Under the pieces are notes generated by a model that was not told the origin of the DNA, did no database searches, and saw only the letters and a program-made list of their open reading frames with translations. Of a stretch of 64,000 nucleotides of DNA, positions 38,825-47,020 are shown in pieces (position 1 is the stretch's first letter; each line of letters opens with the position of its first letter). The stretch lies in contig NC_005085.1 of NCBI RefSeq assembly GCF_000007705.1, positions 3,605,752 through 3,669,751 of the forward strand. Direction: 5' to 3'. Source of the DNA: Chromobacterium violaceum ATCC 12472 (GTDB lineage: Bacteria; Pseudomonadota; Gammaproteobacteria; Burkholderiales; Chromobacteriaceae). Position numbers and translations under genes: made by a program.

Positions 38825-39439
38825 TCAGCTCCCGTTCTTGCGCTCGCCGTGCGCCACTTCCACCAGCTTGACCGCCTGCGCCTCCATCTCCACCAGCAGG
38901 CCGTCCACCTTGGAGCGGAAGTAGCGGTAGAACATCATGCTGGGAATGGCGACGATCAGGCCGAAGGCGGTGTTGTACAGCGCGACGGAAATGCCATGCG
39001 CCAGTTGCTGCGGATTGGCGCCGCTGGCGTTCTGCGAGCCGAAGATCTCGATCATGCCGATCACGGTGCCGAGCAGGCCCAGCAACGGCGCCATCGCGGC
39101 GATGGTGCCCAGCGTGGTCAGCAACCTTTCCAATTGGTAGGCGACCTGGCGGCCCTCGTCCTCGATCGCCTCTTTCATCACCTCGCGGCTGCCGTGCACA
39201 TTGCGCAGGCCGGCGGCGAACAGGCGGCCCAGCGGCGAATGGCCCTGCAGCCGTTGCAGCAGCTCCTCCTTGTCGCCGACCCGGCGGTACTCCTGCAGCG
39301 TCTGCGCCAGCAGCCCCTGCGGCACCGCCGCGCCGCGCCGCAGCGTGTACAGGCGCTCCAGAATGATGGCCAGCGACACCACGGAAGCCGCGATGATGGT
39401 CCAGATCGGCCAGCCGGCCGCTTCAACGATAGCCCACAC
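38825..39439 (-). CDS. exbB: ExbB/TolQ/MotA-family proton channel protein, GTG start
   Basis: A 204-residue protein with three transmembrane helices and the family stretch TLGTIAAMAPLLGLLGTVIGMI (given in two halves, the second starting PLLGLLG). The start is GTG at 39439, preceded by GGAG with 8-base spacing. It heads the exbB-exbD-lpxK-trm112-kdsB-adk cluster. The upstream region contains two consensus DnaA boxes. Confidence 0.9.
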   Translation of the reverse strand: MWAIVEAAGWPIWTIIAASVVSLAIILERLYTLRRGAAVPQGLLAQTLQEYRRVGDKEELLQRLQGHSPLGRLFAAGLRNVHGSREVMKEAIEDEGRQVAYQLERLLTTLGTIAAMAPLLGLLGTVIGMIEIFGSQNASGANPQQLAHGISVALYNTAFGLIVAIPSMMFYRYFRSKVDGLLVEMEAQAVKLVEVAHGERKNGS

Positions 39440-39585
39440 GAAGCATTCTCCGTCATCGATACAAACGCCAGACTTTATTCCCTACGACCGGGTTCAGGCA
39501 ACCTCGCGGGAATAAATTTCTCGCCGCTTGCCACTTTTTTGGGCAAGCACTGTCAAAAGCCGTTGCCACCGGCACGCCGCGCCAC

Positions 39586-39621
39586 TTATCCACAAGGTTA
39601 TTCCGCGATTGCTGTGGATAA
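39586..39621. promoter_or_regulatory. Inverted pair of consensus DnaA boxes
   Basis: TTATCCACA at 39586-39594 and TGTGGATAA at 39613-39621 are both exact matches to the strong E. coli DnaA box, facing each other across 18 bp. They lie in the 278-bp divergent region between exbB and the DUF4442 gene. Function as a promoter control or DnaA-titration site is inferred; no other origin features are present. Confidence 0.55.
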
Positions 39622-39717
39622 ATCGACAAGCGATTGGACGGATTTCCCCGCGCCGGCATTGACATCGGTCAAAGCTTTGTCGACGATGGAAATATCCAAA
39701 CGACCGTTTGAATAAAA

Positions 39718-40179
39718 ATGAACCTGCCCATCTGGCTGATCAAGCTGCTGTTCAATCTGTGGCCGCCCTTTCTCGGCGCCGGCATCCGCGTGCACAAGCT
39801 GTCCCCCGACTTCCGCCAGGCCGAGGTCAGGCTCAAGCTGGGACTGGGCAACCGCAACTACGTCGGCACCCACTTCGGCGGCAGCCTGTACGCGATGACG
39901 GATCCGTTCTACATGCTGATGCTGCTGCGCCAGCTGGGCGGCGACTACTACGTGTGGGACAAGGCCGGGCGCATAGACTACGTCAAGCCGGGCCGCGGCG
40001 TGGTGCGGGCGCTGTTCCATCTGAGCGACGAACAGCTGGCCGACATCCGCGAGCGCACCGCCGGCGGCGACAAGCACTTGCCGGAAATGACGGTGGAGAT
40101 CCGCGACGCCGACGACGAGCTGGTGGCCACCGTGCACAAGACGCTGTACGTGCGCCGAAAGCCGGACCGGCGCCGATAG
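39718..40179 (+). CDS. DUF4442 hotdog-fold protein, possible thioesterase
   Basis: A 153-residue protein resembling DUF4442/PaaI-like hotdog proteins, with YVGTHFGGSLYAMTDPFYML in the central helix region. It might hydrolyse or bind acyl-CoA, but no catalytic assignment is safe. It is divergent from exbB and convergent with the ArsR-type regulator. The repeat element begins at its stop codon. Confidence 0.8.
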   Translation: MNLPIWLIKLLFNLWPPFLGAGIRVHKLSPDFRQAEVRLKLGLGNRNYVGTHFGGSLYAMTDPFYMLMLLRQLGGDYYVWDKAGRIDYVKPGRGVVRALFHLSDEQLADIRERTAGGDKHLPEMTVEIRDADDELVATVHKTLYVRRKPDRRR

Positions 40180-40250
40180 CCGCCGACAAAACCGCTGATC
40201 CTGCGTTGCGCCTCCTTGGCTCAGACGCTCTACAAGGTTTTGTTAGCGGC
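40179..40250. repeat. MITE-like element, copy 2
   Basis: A 72-bp element whose ends, GCCGCCGACAAAACC (40179-40193) and GGTTTTGTTAGCGGC (40236-40250), are inverted repeats with two mismatches. It shares GACAAAACCGCTGAT and the GCGCC...CTCAG block with the copy at 9005-9108. It begins on the last base of the DUF4442 stop codon. Confidence 0.65.
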
Positions 40251-40262
40251 TGCAAGCGCGAA

Positions 40263-40307
40263 ACCCATATGGAAAAAGCCGCGTTTCGCGGCTTTTTCCA
40301 TATGGGT
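40263..40307. terminator. 21-bp perfect hairpin, bidirectional terminator
   Basis: The arm at 40263-40283 (starting ACCCATATGG, then AAAAAGCCGCG) is perfectly complementary to 40287-40307 around TTT. The internal A5/T5 runs make an efficient terminator core in both directions, between the DUF4442 gene and the convergent ArsR-type gene. Confidence 0.8.
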
Positions 40308-40319
40308 CCCGTGAAGCGC

Positions 40320-40643
40320 TTACTCCCCGAAACCACAGAACACTTCGCGCATCATCCTCAGCACGTCCAGCGTGCGGATGTCGCCCACCCGGTAGTAAAC
40401 CCGGTTGGCGTCCTTGCGCGTGCGCAAAACGCCCTTGTCCCGCATAATGGCCAAGTGCTGGGAAATATTGCTCTTGGAAGTGCCGACCTGCTCGACGATG
40501 TCTTGCACGCTCACCTCCCTGTCTTCCAGCACCGATATGATCTTCAAACGCAGCGGATGCGACATGGCCTTCATCGCCCGCGACGTCTGCTCGATCTGGT
40601 CGTCGTTGAACAGCAAAGCTTTTCTCCTAATGTAGCCTGACAT
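40320..40643 (-). CDS. ArsR-family winged-helix repressor
   Basis: About 107 residues. The HTH region (HPLRLKIISVLEDREVSV, then GTSKSNISQHLAIMRD) is typical of ArsR/SmtB proteins. There is only one Cys, near the C-terminus, so neither a classical metal site nor the two-cysteine switch of BigR/SqrR is seen. The start may be the ATG at 40643, or a TTG 24 bases downstream that has an ideal AGGAG before it. It is divergent from gpmI; a perfect inverted repeat between them is a likely operator. Confidence 0.85.
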   Translation of the reverse strand: MSGYIRRKALLFNDDQIEQTSRAMKAMSHPLRLKIISVLEDREVSVQDIVEQVGTSKSNISQHLAIMRDKGVLRTRKDANRVYYRVGDIRTLDVLRMMREVFCGFGE

Positions 40644-40666
40644 TTTTTTGATTTGACTGCGGTACA

Positions 40667-40692
40667 ATAGTATCCACAAAACCAGATACTAT
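40667..40692. promoter_or_regulatory. Inverted repeat operator candidate between arsR-type gene and gpmI
   Basis: ATAGTATC (40667-40674) and GATACTAT (40685-40692) are perfect reverse complements separated by 10 bp. The left arm overlaps a TACAAT -10-like box (40663-40668). This spacing and position suit a dimeric winged-helix repressor controlling its own gene, gpmI, or both. Confidence 0.5.
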
Positions 40693-40724
40693 CAAGGTTT
40701 TCTAATATTCTGAATGCGAATGCC

Positions 40725-42248
40725 ATGAAATCCATCAAGCCTGTGTTGTTATTGATCCTCGACGGTTTCGGCCATCGCACGGAAGGCGACGACAACGCCA
40801 TCCTGCACGCCAGAATGCCGGTATGGAGCCGCCTGCGCGAACAGTACGCGTACGGAACGATCAACGCCTCGGAAAACTTCGTCGGCCTGCCCTCCGGGCA
40901 GTTCGGAAATTCCGAGGTCGGCCACCTGAACATCGGCGCGGGCCGCATCGTCCAGCAGGACATCAGCCGCATCGACTGCGACATCGAGGATGGCCGCTTC
41001 TCCAGCAATGACACACTGCAGCAAGCCATGAGCAAAGCTCAAGGCTCGGCCCTGCACATCCTGGGCCTGCTGTCCGATGGCGGCGTTCACAGCCACGAGA
41101 ACCACATTCATGCGCTGATCCGCGCCGCCCAGGCCGCCGGCGTGCCCAAAATCTACGTCCACGCCTTCCTCGACGGCCGCGACACGCCGCCGCGCAGCGC
41201 CGAAACCTATCTGAAGCGCCTGGACGCGGCGCTGGCCGAATGCCCGAATGCCCGCCTGGTTTCCGTGACCGGCCGCTACTGGGCGATGGACCGCGACAAG
41301 CGCTGGGAGCGCGTCGAGCCCGCCTACCGCCTGCTGGTGGACGGCGAAGGCCTGTTCCACGCCGAAACCGGCCTGGACGCGCTGAAAGCCGCTTACGAGC
41401 GCGACGAGAACGACGAGTTCGTCAAGGCTACCGGCATCGGCGCGCCGGTGAAGATGCAGGACGGCGACGCGCTGATCTTCATGAATTTCCGCGCCGACCG
41501 CGCCCGCCAGCTGACCTCCGCGCTCACCGACCCGGCCTTCGACGGCTTCAAGGCGCGCCAGCCCAAGTTCGGCTACTACGCCACCCTGACCTCCTACGGC
41601 GAAGCCTACTCGGCGCTGCCGGTCGCCTACGCGCCGCAGAAGATCCACAACGGCATGGGCGAATACCTGTCTTCCAAGGGACTGAAACAGCTGCGCATCG
41701 CCGAAACCGAGAAATACCCGCACGTCACCTATTTCTTCAACGGCGGCGAAGAGCAGGTCTACCCGGGCGAGGACCGCATCCTGGTGCCGTCGCCCAAGGT
41801 GGCCACCTATGACCTGCAGCCGGAAATGAGCGCCGGCGAGGTCACCGACAAGATCGTCGCGGCGATCCAGTCCGGCCAATACCAGGCCATCTTCTGCAAT
41901 TACGCCAACGGCGACATGGTCGGCCACAGCGGCGTGTTCGACGCCGCGGTCAAGGCGGTGGAAGCGCTGGACGGCTGCATCGAACGCTGCGTGGACGCGA
42001 TGCTGGCCGCCGGCGGCGAGGTGCTGATCACCGCCGACCACGGCAACTGCGAGCAGATGTACGACGGCGAGCACCATCAGCCGCATACCCAGCACACCAC
42101 CAACCAGGTGCCCTTCCTCTACATCGGCCGGCCGGCGAAAATCCGCGCCGGCGGCTCGCTGCGCGACATCTCGCCGTCGCTGCTGGCGATGATGGGCCTG
42201 GAACAACCGGCGGAGATGACCGGTCAATCGCTGATCGACTTCCAATAA
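40725..42248 (+). CDS. gpmI: Cofactor-independent phosphoglycerate mutase
   Basis: A 507-residue alkaline-phosphatase-fold enzyme interconverting 3- and 2-phosphoglycerate. The metal Asp in LLILDGFG and nucleophile Ser63 in GNSEVGHLNIGAGR are intact, as are the HAFLDGRDTPP and TADHGNCEQM motifs. Length is normal. A hairpin lies right after the stop. Control by the adjacent ArsR-type protein is possible. Confidence 0.95.
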   Translation: MKSIKPVLLLILDGFGHRTEGDDNAILHARMPVWSRLREQYAYGTINASENFVGLPSGQFGNSEVGHLNIGAGRIVQQDISRIDCDIEDGRFSSNDTLQQAMSKAQGSALHILGLLSDGGVHSHENHIHALIRAAQAAGVPKIYVHAFLDGRDTPPRSAETYLKRLDAALAECPNARLVSVTGRYWAMDRDKRWERVEPAYRLLVDGEGLFHAETGLDALKAAYERDENDEFVKATGIGAPVKMQDGDALIFMNFRADRARQLTSALTDPAFDGFKARQPKFGYYATLTSYGEAYSALPVAYAPQKIHNGMGEYLSSKGLKQLRIAETEKYPHVTYFFNGGEEQVYPGEDRILVPSPKVATYDLQPEMSAGEVTDKIVAAIQSGQYQAIFCNYANGDMVGHSGVFDAAVKAVEALDGCIERCVDAMLAAGGEVLITADHGNCEQMYDGEHHQPHTQHTTNQVPFLYIGRPAKIRAGGSLRDISPSLLAMMGLEQPAEMTGQSLIDFQ

Positions 42249-42260
42249 TCGCCTCACGGA

Positions 42261-42290
42261 GCGGCGGCCATGCTCCGGCGTGGCCGCCGT
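42261..42290 (+). terminator. Weak terminator hairpin after gpmI
   Basis: GCGGCGGCCA pairs with TGGCCGCCGT around a ten-base loop, followed by a poor T tract (TATTGCC). The ATG that would extend the next gene upstream lies within this hairpin, which argues against that start. Confidence 0.55.
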
Positions 42291-42320
42291 TATTGCCTCA
42301 AGCGAAAGAACACCAAGGGA

Positions 42321-43661
42321 ATGAAACCTTACCTGCTGCTGGCCCTGCTGGCCGGCGCCGCCCAGGCGGCCAATACCAACGCCTCCTCCACCAGCCTGTC
42401 CGTCGCCCCGCATCAGCAAGACCTGAAAAACGTGCGCAAGGAGATCGACACCCTGAAGAAGGACCTGGCGCAGAAGCAGACGGTCCAGAAGGAGGCGCAG
42501 TCCGCGATCAAGGAGTCGGAGCAGGCCATCAGCCAGACCAAGCAGGCGCTGGCGACGCTGGAGCAGAAGCAAAACCGTTCCGAACAGCAGCTGGCCGAAC
42601 TGCGCGGCAAGATCGAGCAAACCCGCGCCAAGCTGGCCGGCACCCGCCAGCGCGTCGGCCAGATGCTGGTGCGCCAGTACAAGAACGGCCAGCACGACGC
42701 GATGAAGCTGATGCTGAACGCGGACGACCCCAACCAGAGCGCCCGCGACCTCACCTACTACCAGCACATCGCCCGCGCCGAGCAGCAGCTGGTGCAACAA
42801 CTGGTCGTCCAGCAGAAACAGCTGGAAACGCTATCGGCCCAGTTGGAGCAGGAGCTGGCCAGATTGAACAATCTGTCCGATCGCAAGTCGCAGGAAAAAA
42901 GCGACCTGGAAAAGGACAAGACCCAGCAGGTGCAGCAGCTGAACAAAGTAGCCGGCGAGATCAAGCAGGGCCAGAGCAAGCTGACGCAGCTGCAGGAGGA
43001 CGAGAAGCATCTGGCCAATGTGATCGCCCAGATCAACCGCGAGATCCAGCGCCGCCGCGCCGAGGCCGCGCGCAAGGCCGCCGAGGCGCGCAAGGCCAAG
43101 CTGGCCGCCGCCCGGGAAGCCGCGCGCAAGGAAAACGAGCGTCGCCGCAAGCTGGCCGAGCAAGCCAAGAAACAGGGCAAGCCGGTGCCTGAAGAGGCGA
43201 AGAAGCCGGTGATCGTCAAGGAAGAGCCGGCGCACAAAGTGGACGAAGTCGCGGACGACAGCGCGTCCGGCCGCGCCTTCGCCAGCCTGCAGGGCAAGAT
43301 GAAGATGCCGGTGGCCGGCCAGATCGGCGGCGCCTACGGCAAAGCGCGGCGCGAAGGCACCACCTGGAAGGGCGTGTTCATCCGCGCCGCCTCCGGCCAG
43401 CCGGTGCGCAGCGTCGCCGACGGCACCGTGGTGTATGCCGACGAGTTGCGCGGATTCGGCAAGGCGGTGATCATAGACCACGGCGGCAACTATATGACGG
43501 TGTACACCAACCTGTCCGCCATCGCCAAATCGTCCGGCAGCGGCGTCAAGGCAGGGGAAACACTCGGCAACACCGGAGCACTGGACAACGGCGAATCCGG
43601 ACTGTACTTTGAAATCCGGCACCTGGGCCGCACCCTCAACCCGCAAGCCTGGACGCGCTAA
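42321..43661 (+). CDS. EnvC-like murein hydrolase activator
   Basis: A 446-residue protein with a signal peptide (MKPYLLLALLAGAAQA), a long coiled coil (about 25-260, Gln/Lys/Glu-rich) and a C-terminal LytM-type domain (about 325-445). The LytM zinc ligands are replaced (for example WKGVFIRA where active enzymes have HxGxD), as in E. coli EnvC, which activates amidases rather than cutting peptidoglycan. The ATG at 42321 gives a normal signal peptide; a start at 42270 has a better Shine-Dalgarno but lies in the gpmI hairpin. It is followed by ctpA, a common pairing. Confidence 0.9.
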   Translation: MKPYLLLALLAGAAQAANTNASSTSLSVAPHQQDLKNVRKEIDTLKKDLAQKQTVQKEAQSAIKESEQAISQTKQALATLEQKQNRSEQQLAELRGKIEQTRAKLAGTRQRVGQMLVRQYKNGQHDAMKLMLNADDPNQSARDLTYYQHIARAEQQLVQQLVVQQKQLETLSAQLEQELARLNNLSDRKSQEKSDLEKDKTQQVQQLNKVAGEIKQGQSKLTQLQEDEKHLANVIAQINREIQRRRAEAARKAAEARKAKLAAAREAARKENERRRKLAEQAKKQGKPVPEEAKKPVIVKEEPAHKVDEVADDSASGRAFASLQGKMKMPVAGQIGGAYGKARREGTTWKGVFIRAASGQPVRSVADGTVVYADELRGFGKAVIIDHGGNYMTVYTNLSAIAKSSGSGVKAGETLGNTGALDNGESGLYFEIRHLGRTLNPQAWTR

Positions 43662-43689
43662 GGTCCGGGACACGGAGAATCAGCAAAGC

Positions 43690-45126
43690 ATGAGCAGCCA
43701 AAAAATGAAGAAAATCGCATGGTTGGTGGCAGGCGCCATGGCCGGTGGCGTACTGACCCTCAGCATGCAGGCGCTGGCCGACAAGGAGGCCTCGCCGCTG
43801 CCGCTGAACGAGTTGCGCACCTTCGCCGAGGTGTTCAGCCTGATCAAGCAGAGCTATGTCGAGCCGGTGACGGACAAGAAGCTGATAGACGAAGCCATCA
43901 AGGGCATGTTGACCGGCCTGGACCCGCACTCCGACTACATGGACCCCGAGGAATTCAAGGAACTGCGCGAAGGCACGCAGGGCGAGTTCGGCGGCCTGGG
44001 CATAGAGATCGGCGCCGAGGACGGCCTGGTCAAGGTGGTGTCCCCTATCGAGGACACCCCGGCGCAGAAGGCCGGCATCAAGAGCGGCGACCTGATCATC
44101 AAGATCGACGACACTCCGGTGCGCGGCCTGTCGCTGAACGACGCGGTGAAAAAGATGCGCGGCAAGCCGGGCAGCAAGGTCACGCTGACCATCGCCCGCA
44201 AGAACGAGGCCAAGCCGCTGGTGTTCACGCTGGCCCGCGCGGTGATCAAGACCAAGAGCGTCAAGTACCGGATGCTGGAGTCGGGCTACGGCTACGTGCG
44301 CATCGCCCAGTTCCAGGAACACACCGCCGAGGACCTGGCCGCCGGTCTGCAGAAGCTGTATCAGGAAAACAAGCAGCCGCTGAAAGGCCTGGTGCTGGAC
44401 CTGCGCGATGACCCGGGCGGCCTGCTGAACGGCGCCGTCGGCGTCGCCGCCGCCTTCCTGCCCAAGGACAAGCTGGTGGTCTACACCGAGGGCCGCACGC
44501 CGGACGCCAAGATGCGCCTGACCGCCACGCTGCAGAATTACGCGCGCCAGAACGGCAGCGATCCGCTGGCCAAGCTGCCGGTGGCGGTGCGCAGCGTGCC
44601 GCTGGCGGTGCTGGTCAACGGCGGTTCGGCCTCGGCGTCGGAAATCGTCGCCGGCGCGCTGCAGGACCACAAGCGCGCCGTGCTGGTGGGCACGCAAACC
44701 TTCGGCAAGGGCTCCGTGCAGTCCATCCTGCCGCTGGGCAGCCAGGGCGGCATCAAGCTGACCACCGCCCGCTACTTCACGCCTAGCGGCCGCTCGATCC
44801 AGGCCAAGGGCATCACGCCGGACGTGGTGGCCGAGGACGCGACGCTGACCGCCGCCGACCAGGCGTTGCGCGTGCGCGAGGCGGATCTGGAAAACCATCT
44901 GGCCAATCCCAACGGCGACGACAAGCCGGCCAAGACGGCCAAACCCGCCGCCAAGCCTGCGCAGCCGCCCGCGCCGGCGCCCGTTCCGGAGGGCAAGGAC
45001 AAGGAGCCGGCCGCGCCGGACGCGCAAGGCGGACAGCGGATGCCGAACCCGAAGAGCGACTACCAGCTGTCCCAGGCGCTGAACGTGCTCAAGGTGCAGC
45101 AGATCCTGCAGAAAAACGAGAACTGA
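43690..45126 (+). CDS. ctpA: Carboxy-terminal processing protease (S41)
   Basis: A 478-residue S41 protease with an N-terminal signal/anchor (about 7-30) and a PDZ domain (about 95-180, GLGIEIGAEDGLVKVVSP). The catalytic region has NGGSASASE (predicted nucleophile near Ser315) and Lys in GTQTFGKGSVQ. A Pro/Ala/Lys-rich low-complexity stretch lies near 420-460. Members trim periplasmic proteins, including cell-wall hydrolases, which fits the EnvC-like neighbour. A strong terminator follows. Confidence 0.93.
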   Translation: MSSQKMKKIAWLVAGAMAGGVLTLSMQALADKEASPLPLNELRTFAEVFSLIKQSYVEPVTDKKLIDEAIKGMLTGLDPHSDYMDPEEFKELREGTQGEFGGLGIEIGAEDGLVKVVSPIEDTPAQKAGIKSGDLIIKIDDTPVRGLSLNDAVKKMRGKPGSKVTLTIARKNEAKPLVFTLARAVIKTKSVKYRMLESGYGYVRIAQFQEHTAEDLAAGLQKLYQENKQPLKGLVLDLRDDPGGLLNGAVGVAAAFLPKDKLVVYTEGRTPDAKMRLTATLQNYARQNGSDPLAKLPVAVRSVPLAVLVNGGSASASEIVAGALQDHKRAVLVGTQTFGKGSVQSILPLGSQGGIKLTTARYFTPSGRSIQAKGITPDVVAEDATLTAADQALRVREADLENHLANPNGDDKPAKTAKPAAKPAQPPAPAPVPEGKDKEPAAPDAQGGQRMPNPKSDYQLSQALNVLKVQQILQKNEN

Positions 45127-45146
45127 TCCCCCCGGTTCCCGACACG

Positions 45147-45177
45147 ATGCCGCCCGGCCCCGCCGGGCGGCATTTTT
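45147..45177 (+). terminator. Terminator after ctpA
   Basis: A 12-bp perfect stem (ATGCCGCCCGGC with GCCGGGCGGCAT), CCC loop and four to five T residues. Confidence 0.92.
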
Positions 45178-45271
45178 CATGCAGGCGGGCTTACTTTCCG
45201 AAACACAATGCCGCGGCAATCCTGATATTCTTGATGGTTATCCATTCCTTCCACCGGCCGGAGCCCGCCGC

Positions 45272-46579
45272 ATGCTGACCCGCGAGTTCGTCCACACCTT
45301 CCGCGAAGCCGCCCCCTACATCAACGCCTACCGCGGCAAGACCTTCGTGCTGGCCATGGGCGGCGAGAGCCTGCTGGACGGCGACTTTTCCAGCATGGCC
45401 CAGGACATCAACCTGCTGGTCAGCCTGGGCGTGCGCATCGTGCTGGTGCACGGCATCCGCCCGCAGATCGAAACCCTGCTCAAGCGCCACGGCATCGCCC
45501 GCCTGTTCCACCGCGATCGCCGCGTCACCGACGCCGCTACCATGGACATCGTCAAGCAGGCGGCCGGCGCCACCCGCCATGACGTCGAGGCCCGGCTGTC
45601 GATGGGCATGCCGCACTCGCCGATGCACGGCGCCCACCTGCGCGTGGCCGGCGGCAACTTCGTCACCGCCCAGCCGCTCGGCGTGCTGGACGGCGTGGAC
45701 ATGCAGTACACCGGCCAGGTGCGGCGCGTGGACGCCGCGGCGATCCGCCAGCGCCTGGACGCCGGGGAACTGGTGCTGCTGACCCCGGTCGGCTATTCGC
45801 TGACCGGCGAGAGCTTCAACCTGACCATGGAAGAGCTGGCCACCCACGCCGCCATCGCGCTGAAGGCGGAGAAGCTGATCTTCGTCGTAGAAGGCCGCGG
45901 CGCGGTGGAGCAGGACAGCGAGCTGATCAGCACGCTGACCGCCCAGCAAGCCGAGCAGCTGCTGCAGGCGGGCAGCCTGCAGGACGACGTCGCCGCCTGC
46001 CTGCCCTATTGCATACGCGCCACCCGCGAAGGCATTCCCCGCGCCCACCTGGTCAGCCGCCATCAGGACGGCGCGCTGCTGCTGGAGCACTTCACCCGCG
46101 GCGGCAACGGCACCATGATCGCCCGCGACCCGCTGGTCAAGGTCCGCCACGCCAGCATAGAGGACGTAGGCGACATCATGGGGCTGATCCGCCCGCTGGA
46201 GGAACAGGGCATTCTGGTGCGCCGCAGCCGCGAGCGGCTGGAGGTGGAGATAGGCGAATACTCGGTGCTGGAGCACGACGGCAAGATCTACGGCTGCGTG
46301 GCGATGCACCCGTTCCCGGAAGCGGAGACGGCCGAACTGGCCTGCCTCGCCGTGTCGCAGGAAAAACGCGACGGCGGCTTCGGCGAGATGCTGCTCAAGC
46401 ACGTGGAATACCAGGCGCGCACCCAGGGCCTGCGATCGCTGTTCGTGCTGACCACCCAGACCTCGCACTGGTTCGTCGAGCGTGGTTTCGCCGAGGCCGA
46501 CAAGAGCTCGCTGCCGCTGGCGCGCCAGCAGTTTTACAATTACCAGCGCCGCTCGAAGGTGTTCGTAAAGAAGCTGTAA
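45272..46579 (+). CDS. argA: N-acetylglutamate synthase
   Basis: A 435-residue two-domain ArgA: an amino-acid-kinase domain (about 1-285, VLAMGGESLLDGDF and LVHGIRPQIE) that binds arginine, and a C-terminal GNAT acetyltransferase domain (about 290-435, ELACLAVSQEKRDGGFGEML). It starts arginine synthesis from glutamate and acetyl-CoA and is normally feedback-inhibited. The start ATG at 45272 matches the family N-terminus. Confidence 0.93.
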   Translation: MLTREFVHTFREAAPYINAYRGKTFVLAMGGESLLDGDFSSMAQDINLLVSLGVRIVLVHGIRPQIETLLKRHGIARLFHRDRRVTDAATMDIVKQAAGATRHDVEARLSMGMPHSPMHGAHLRVAGGNFVTAQPLGVLDGVDMQYTGQVRRVDAAAIRQRLDAGELVLLTPVGYSLTGESFNLTMEELATHAAIALKAEKLIFVVEGRGAVEQDSELISTLTAQQAEQLLQAGSLQDDVAACLPYCIRATREGIPRAHLVSRHQDGALLLEHFTRGGNGTMIARDPLVKVRHASIEDVGDIMGLIRPLEEQGILVRRSRERLEVEIGEYSVLEHDGKIYGCVAMHPFPEAETAELACLAVSQEKRDGGFGEMLLKHVEYQARTQGLRSLFVLTTQTSHWFVERGFAEADKSSLPLARQQFYNYQRRSKVFVKKL

Positions 46580-46677
46580 CAATTAACGGCGATGATGCCG
46601 CCACGGTTGGAACGGCGCAGGCTCTGTGACACAATAGCCTGTTGTTTCAATCCGATTCCAAGCAAGGATTTCAAGCG

Positions 46678-46950
46678 ATGAGCAGAACCGTTAACTGCAT
46701 CAAGCTGGGCCGCGAAGCCGAAGGCCTCGACTTCCCCCCGCTGCCGGGCGAACTGGGCAAGCGCGTCTACGAAAGCGTGTCCAAGGAAGCCTGGCAAGGC
46801 TGGCTGCGCTACCAGACCATGCTGATCAACGAAAACCGTCTCAGCCTGGCCGACGCCCGCGCTCGCCAGTATCTGGCCAGCCAGCTGGATGCCTACTTCT
46901 TCGGCCAGGGCGCCGACGCGCCGGCGGGCTATACGCCGCCGCAGAACTAA
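46678..46950 (+). CDS. yggX: YggX-family Fe(II) trafficking / oxidative-stress protein
   Basis: A 90-residue protein with the family start [20 protein letters not shown] and conserved Cys7, plus [17 protein letters not shown]. It protects Fe-S clusters from oxidants in enterobacteria. AAGGA precedes the ATG by about 10 bases. It is monocistronic, with a terminator 10 bp after the stop. Confidence 0.93.
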   Translation: MSRTVNCIKLGREAEGLDFPPLPGELGKRVYESVSKEAWQGWLRYQTMLINENRLSLADARARQYLASQLDAYFFGQGADAPAGYTPPQN

Positions 46951-46960
46951 AGCCGTGAAC

Positions 46961-46988
46961 AAGCCCTCCAAGCGAGGGCTTTATTGTT
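46961..46988 (+). terminator. Terminator after yggX
   Basis: AAGCCCTC/GAGGGCTT stem around CAAGC, followed by TATTGTTT. Confidence 0.8.
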
Positions 46989-47020
46989 TCCGATCACCGT
47001 CATTTTGGCTCGCATACCGT

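Noticed and set aside
39586-39621. Chromosomal origin of replication
   Set aside because: Only two DnaA boxes, no AT-rich unwinding region and no dnaA, dnaN or gyrB nearby.
42270-42320. Upstream start for the EnvC-like protein
   Set aside because: It has a better Shine-Dalgarno but lies inside the gpmI hairpin and would put an 18-residue basic stretch before the signal peptide.
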